Below are positions 3,952 to 6,243 of a stretch of DNA of 6,243 bases, one piece after another. This stretch comes from DATFUL01 sp041499035. Its GTDB lineage: Bacteria > Patescibacteriota > Microgenomatia > UBA8517. Numbering within the stretch: the stretch's first letter is position 1; each line of letters opens with the position of its first letter. The position numbers were made by a program, and so were the translations under genes. Location: positions 1 through 6,243 of the forward strand of contig JBGQJK010000034.1 of assembly GCA_041499035.1 (NCBI GenBank), written 5' to 3'. The notes beneath the pieces were generated by a model. It had not been told where the DNA came from. It saw nothing but the letters and a program-made list of their open reading frames with translations, and ran no database searches.

Positions 3952-4677
3952 TTAGCGCGCCACCAAACCTAAAATAGCTAAAAATCCTTGCCCCCAGATT
4001 AATGTCACCGGAATCGCTGCAACTAAAAACGGGCCGAAGGCAATTTTATCTTTAAGCCCCGCCCTTTTACCCAAAATAAGTATGGTTCCGACTATGCCGC
4101 CTGTCAAGAATGCAAGAAGCAGCCAGATTGGGAAAAGTGCCCCTCCCGTAATCATTCCGCCCAATACCGCAAATTTAACATCTCCAAGACCCATGCCCTT
4201 ACCTTTTGTGGCAAGATAAATTAAAAGGAGGAACGAGGCGGCAGAAAACCCCGCAAGACTATTGGCGAAGACTGATAGCTGTCCCGGAGCCAAAAGGTGA
4301 ATCAAAAGGGCAACAAAAATAAAAACATCGGGGATTATCTGTGTCTCTAGATCAATGACAAAAATCAGCTCCAATAGGCAAAGTAGAATCAGTTGGAAAA
4401 CCTGAAAACCTATCAGCACAAATCCGATTGCAGTGGCAAATTCGATCAAAGGATACCGTAAGGAAATTCTGTATCCGCAGTGCCTGCACTTTCCAAATAA
4501 AACTATGTAAGAAACCAGGGGAATGTTGTCATACCACTCTATTTTCTTCTTACAATTATCGCAAAAGGACCTGCCGCCTAAGATGGAGATTTGCTTAGGA
4601 TAGCGGTAGCTTAGGGCCGCCACAAACGAACCAAAGGCCAGACCTGTTACAAGGAGGAAGATTTGTTGAAGAAACAT
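3952..4677 (-). CDS. pilD: type IV prepilin peptidase (leader peptidase / N-methyltransferase)
   Basis: A 241-residue integral membrane aspartic protease that removes prepilin leaders at the cytoplasmic face and, in the two-domain form, methylates the new N-terminus. The N-terminal part has the two Cys pairs of the bifunctional enzymes (Cys39-Asp-Asn-Cys42 and Cys64-Arg-His-Cys67, with LVSY and RYPLIE around them). The protease part has FVIDLETQIIPD with the first catalytic Asp at 109 and MGLGDVK with the second at 166, the family's GxGDxK motif. AFGPFLVAA (213-221) is the usual C-terminal signature. About seven or eight hydrophobic segments are visible. The size suits CPR members, shorter than the 280-290 residues of proteobacterial PilD. 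It follows the Cys-rich pilin by five bases and precedes the atypical pilin by one. All prepilins in the window are likely substrates. Confidence 0.96.
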   Translation of the reverse strand: MFLQQIFLLVTGLAFGSFVAALSYRYPKQISILGGRSFCDNCKKKIEWYDNIPLVSYIVLFGKCRHCGYRISLRYPLIEFATAIGFVLIGFQVFQLILLCLLELIFVIDLETQIIPDVFIFVALLIHLLAPGQLSVFANSLAGFSAASFLLLIYLATKGKGMGLGDVKFAVLGGMITGGALFPIWLLLAFLTGGIVGTILILGKRAGLKDKIAFGPFLVAAIPVTLIWGQGFLAILGLVAR

Positions 4678-4682
4678 TGAGA

Positions 4683-5345
4683 CTATTCAGGCTCGCACTC
4701 ATCGCACTTCCCGCTAGTCCAGTTAGCGTCATTGGGAGTAGTGCAAACAAGTGACGGAGCAGGGACTCCGGCTGCGGTAAAGGCAGCGGTTGTGTCGACC
4801 ATTTTGTTACCCGTAGCCTGACTGGCAATTAACGCCTGCCTGTTTGAGGTGGACTTGGGAACCCAACAAACGAAAACGGGGGAGGCTGTTCCCGCTGCTT
4901 TTCCAACAACCAACTTAGCGTCAGCAGGCACCGCCGCACCTACCCAGGATTTATTCGTAAATTGAGCCTGAAGCTCCAAAGCCGCAACCAAAGCTCCCTG
5001 ATTTGCTGACGTTTTACAAGCTGCCCCTGCAGCTCCGCAAACACCAACCGAGGGGTCGTTAGCCGTTATAAAGGGAAATACCAAGTCACTCGTTGCCGGA
5101 CACTGCGCACTTCCGTTTGCTGCGCATGATGCATCATTCCAAGGATAAAAACCGTGGGAAACAGAATAACGGTTGATCGCCGAGACCATAGCGCTGGCAT
5201 CCGCTTTCTTTCCGGCATCACCGGCTCTATTCGCCTGTTCAATAGGATTTATTGCAGTAATAACAATTGTCGCGATAATTCCAAGTAGTGCAATAACTAT
5301 CAGAAGCTCTACCAGTGTGAAGCCCTTGGACAGATATTTTTTCAT
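4683..5345 (-). CDS. Cys-rich type IV pilin, candidate major subunit
   Basis: A 220-residue prepilin, the largest canonical one here. The start is ATG 5345; the frame stays open back to a TTG at 5402, but that would bury the leader behind 19 extra residues. The leader MKKYLSKG has the usual basic charge and Gly8 at the cut; the mature start is FTLVELLIVIALLGIIATIV with Glu+5, then INPIEQANRAGDAGKKADAS and a helix ending INRYSVSHGFYPW. The C-terminal domain is Ala/Ser/Thr-rich with eight Cys, ending in a CDEC pair followed by Glu-Pro-Glu. It is the only pilin with a good promoter directly upstream, and it sits between pilC and pilD, which together suggest the major pilin; abundance cannot be seen from sequence. 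Ribosome binding is weak (AAAGAA), compatible with a very short leader transcript. Confidence 0.88.
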   Translation of the reverse strand: MKKYLSKGFTLVELLIVIALLGIIATIVITAINPIEQANRAGDAGKKADASAMVSAINRYSVSHGFYPWNDASCAANGSAQCPATSDLVFPFITANDPSVGVCGAAGAACKTSANQGALVAALELQAQFTNKSWVGAAVPADAKLVVGKAAGTASPVFVCWVPKSTSNRQALIASQATGNKMVDTTAAFTAAGVPAPSLVCTTPNDANWTSGKCDECEPE

Positions 5346-5355
5346 TTCTTTATTA

Positions 5356-5384
5356 AGTATTAATCTATGAAACCATCTTGTCAA
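5356..5384 (-). promoter_or_regulatory. sigma-70 type promoter before the Cys-rich pilin
   Basis: In the 76-bp gap between pilC and the pilin, the minus strand has a perfect -35 box TTGACA (5384-5379), a 17-bp spacer and AATACT (5361-5356; four of six to TATAAT). The start of transcription would fall near 5349, only about four bases before the ATG at 5345, so the message would be almost leaderless. The start TTAATAC, TTAATAA (5363-5350) is again a 7-bp direct repeat. Confidence 0.5.
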
Positions 5385-5421
5385 GTGGCTTATCAAGGCC
5401 AATTTTTAAACCATCAAGAAA

Positions 5422-6243
5422 CTAAAACTGACTCGTCAAGTTGTAAATAGGTAGTATTACGGCAATTACCAAAAATCCCACTCCAAGTCCTAAGACTATC
5501 ATTACCAGGGGTTCAATCGCCGCTGTGAGTCCTTTAACCCGCTCGTCACTTTCAACTTCAAAGATATGGCTAACCTTTGTCAAAACTTCGTCCATTTTGC
5601 CGGTTTCTTCACCAACGGCAACCATCTGGCTCAAAATAAACGGGAAGGACTCCGGATGTCTGCCAAATGAATAGGCTATCGGGAAACCGCGTTCAACTTG
5701 TTTGGCACTGTCTTTAAGCGCGTCGGAAATTATACTGCTATTCACTACTTCACTGGTTATAGTAAGAGCCTCGAGTATGGGGACCCCCGCCCCGACCATT
5801 AAAGACATCGTCCGTGTAAGCTCGGTTAAAACTATCTGCCGCTGCAAATCCCCAAAAATAGGAATTTTAAATTTCCAGGTATCGATTTGCCTCCTGCCAG
5901 ACTCAGTCGCGTAATATATACCATAAATATAAACCAGGAAGGCAATTAGAAGGAGAAGAATCCACCAGAAATGGATAAAAAAGTTAGAAATGGCAATTAA
6001 TATTATCGTCGGAAGGGGGAGTGTGGCGTTAAAATCCGCATAAAGCGATAGGAGCCTGGGGATAACAAACACCATCATTACAATGCTGACAACGATCATG
6101 CCGGAAATAATTACGGCAGGATAAATTAAAGCGCCTTTTACTTTTCCGCTAAACTCCTGTTCTTTTTCAAGATTGTCGGCCAGACGGGCCAGAACACTCT
6201 GGTCGCTGTAGCGCGATGGAATCAGGCGGTGAGTGTCGTCTTG
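5422..6243 (-). CDS. pilC: type IV pilus inner-membrane platform protein PilC/GspF (5' end outside window)
   Basis: The C-terminal 273 residues are visible; the frame is open to the right edge (the first visible codons give QDDTHRLIPSRYSDQSV), so the start lies beyond it. GspF/PilC proteins are usually about 400 residues with two cytoplasmic T2SSF domains and three membrane helices. Seen here are the end of the first domain (LADNLEKEQEFSGKVKGALI, then YP), a first helix (IIVVSIVMMVFVIP-like, about 44-62), the LPLPT turn (75-79), a second hydrophobic stretch (IHFWWILLLLIAFLVYIYGI), and the whole second domain: WKFKIPIFG, the amphipathic helix TELTRTMSLMVGAGVPILEAL, FPFILSQMVAVGEETGKMDE with the hallmark VGEETG, and the third helix before ILPIYNLTSQF. 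No Cys is present. It would anchor the extension/retraction ATPases to the pilus base. It lies 76 bp upstream of the major pilin candidate. Confidence 0.95.
   Translation of the reverse strand, partial: QDDTHRLIPSRYSDQSVLARLADNLEKEQEFSGKVKGALIYPAVIISGMIVVSIVMMVFVIPRLLSLYADFNATLPLPTIILIAISNFFIHFWWILLLLIAFLVYIYGIYYATESGRRQIDTWKFKIPIFGDLQRQIVLTELTRTMSLMVGAGVPILEALTITSEVVNSSIISDALKDSAKQVERGFPIAYSFGRHPESFPFILSQMVAVGEETGKMDEVLTKVSHIFEVESDERVKGLTAAIEPLVMIVLGLGVGFLVIAVILPIYNLTSQF

Noticed and set aside
4595..4828. Minus-strand open frame spanning the pilin/pilD junction
   Set aside because: Out-of-frame shadow overlapping the ends of two well-supported genes; no family features.
5173..5370. Plus-strand hydrophobic open frame opposite the Cys-rich pilin start
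   Set aside because: Its hydrophobicity is the complement of the pilin's N-terminal helix codons; it covers the pilin promoter and has no ribosome binding site.
1..6243. Insertion sequence, tRNA, rRNA or attachment site
   Set aside because: No transposase or integrase frame, no terminal inverted repeats at a sensible distance, and no structured RNA gene could be seen; the window is almost fully coding.

Overview
The window looks like chromosomal DNA from an ultra-small bacterium of the Candidate Phyla Radiation (Patescibacteria), most likely the Microgenomates group. The signs are a compact type IV pilus / pseudopilin cluster with a CPR-style short prepilin peptidase and GspF/PilC-like platform protein, repeated FTLIELLVVISIIG pilin starts, and a C-terminal sequence ending in NWKEVAP that I associate with large uncharacterised CPR surface proteins. 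The taxonomic call rests on recalled family resemblance, not on a marker gene. TAA, TAG and TGA all act as stops, so the UGA-to-glycine code of Gracilibacteria/Absconditabacteria is not in use.

Layout: ten of the eleven genes lie on the minus strand and are transcribed from right to left. The right edge holds the C-terminal 273 residues of PilC/GspF. A 76-bp gap with a good promoter candidate follows, then a Cys-rich 220-residue pilin, the prepilin peptidase PilD, and a 202-residue pilin-like protein that lacks the normal prepilin cleavage motif. After a 48-bp gap come three tandem GspG-like pilins joined by ATGA overlaps. After a 45-bp gap come three minor pseudopilins resembling GspH, GspI and GspJ, again joined by ATGA overlaps. 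The two gaps share an identical 15-mer and divide the run into translationally coupled blocks. At the left edge a plus-strand gene enters from outside the window and meets the GspJ-like gene end to end: their stop codons overlap in the palindrome CTAG.

How the parts work together: PilD would cut the leaders of the class III prepilins at the inner face of the membrane, PilC would form the membrane platform for assembly, the large pilin and the GspG-like pilins would form the shaft or variants of it, and H-I-J would form a priming tip complex. The assembly ATPases and PilM/N/O are not in the window. No GspK is present.

The most unusual signals are: (1) all eight pilin-like proteins have an even number of cysteines (8, 6, 4, 4, 6, 2, 2, 4), while the visible PilC has none; (2) AT-rich DNA with 7-bp periodicity sits in both gaps and inside two pilin leader coding regions, one of them five near-perfect heptamers whose copy number would switch the reading frame; (3) a pilin paralogue has lost the cleavage motif but keeps Glu+5 and Pro+22 spacing. 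No stretch longer than 300 bases lacks a gene.
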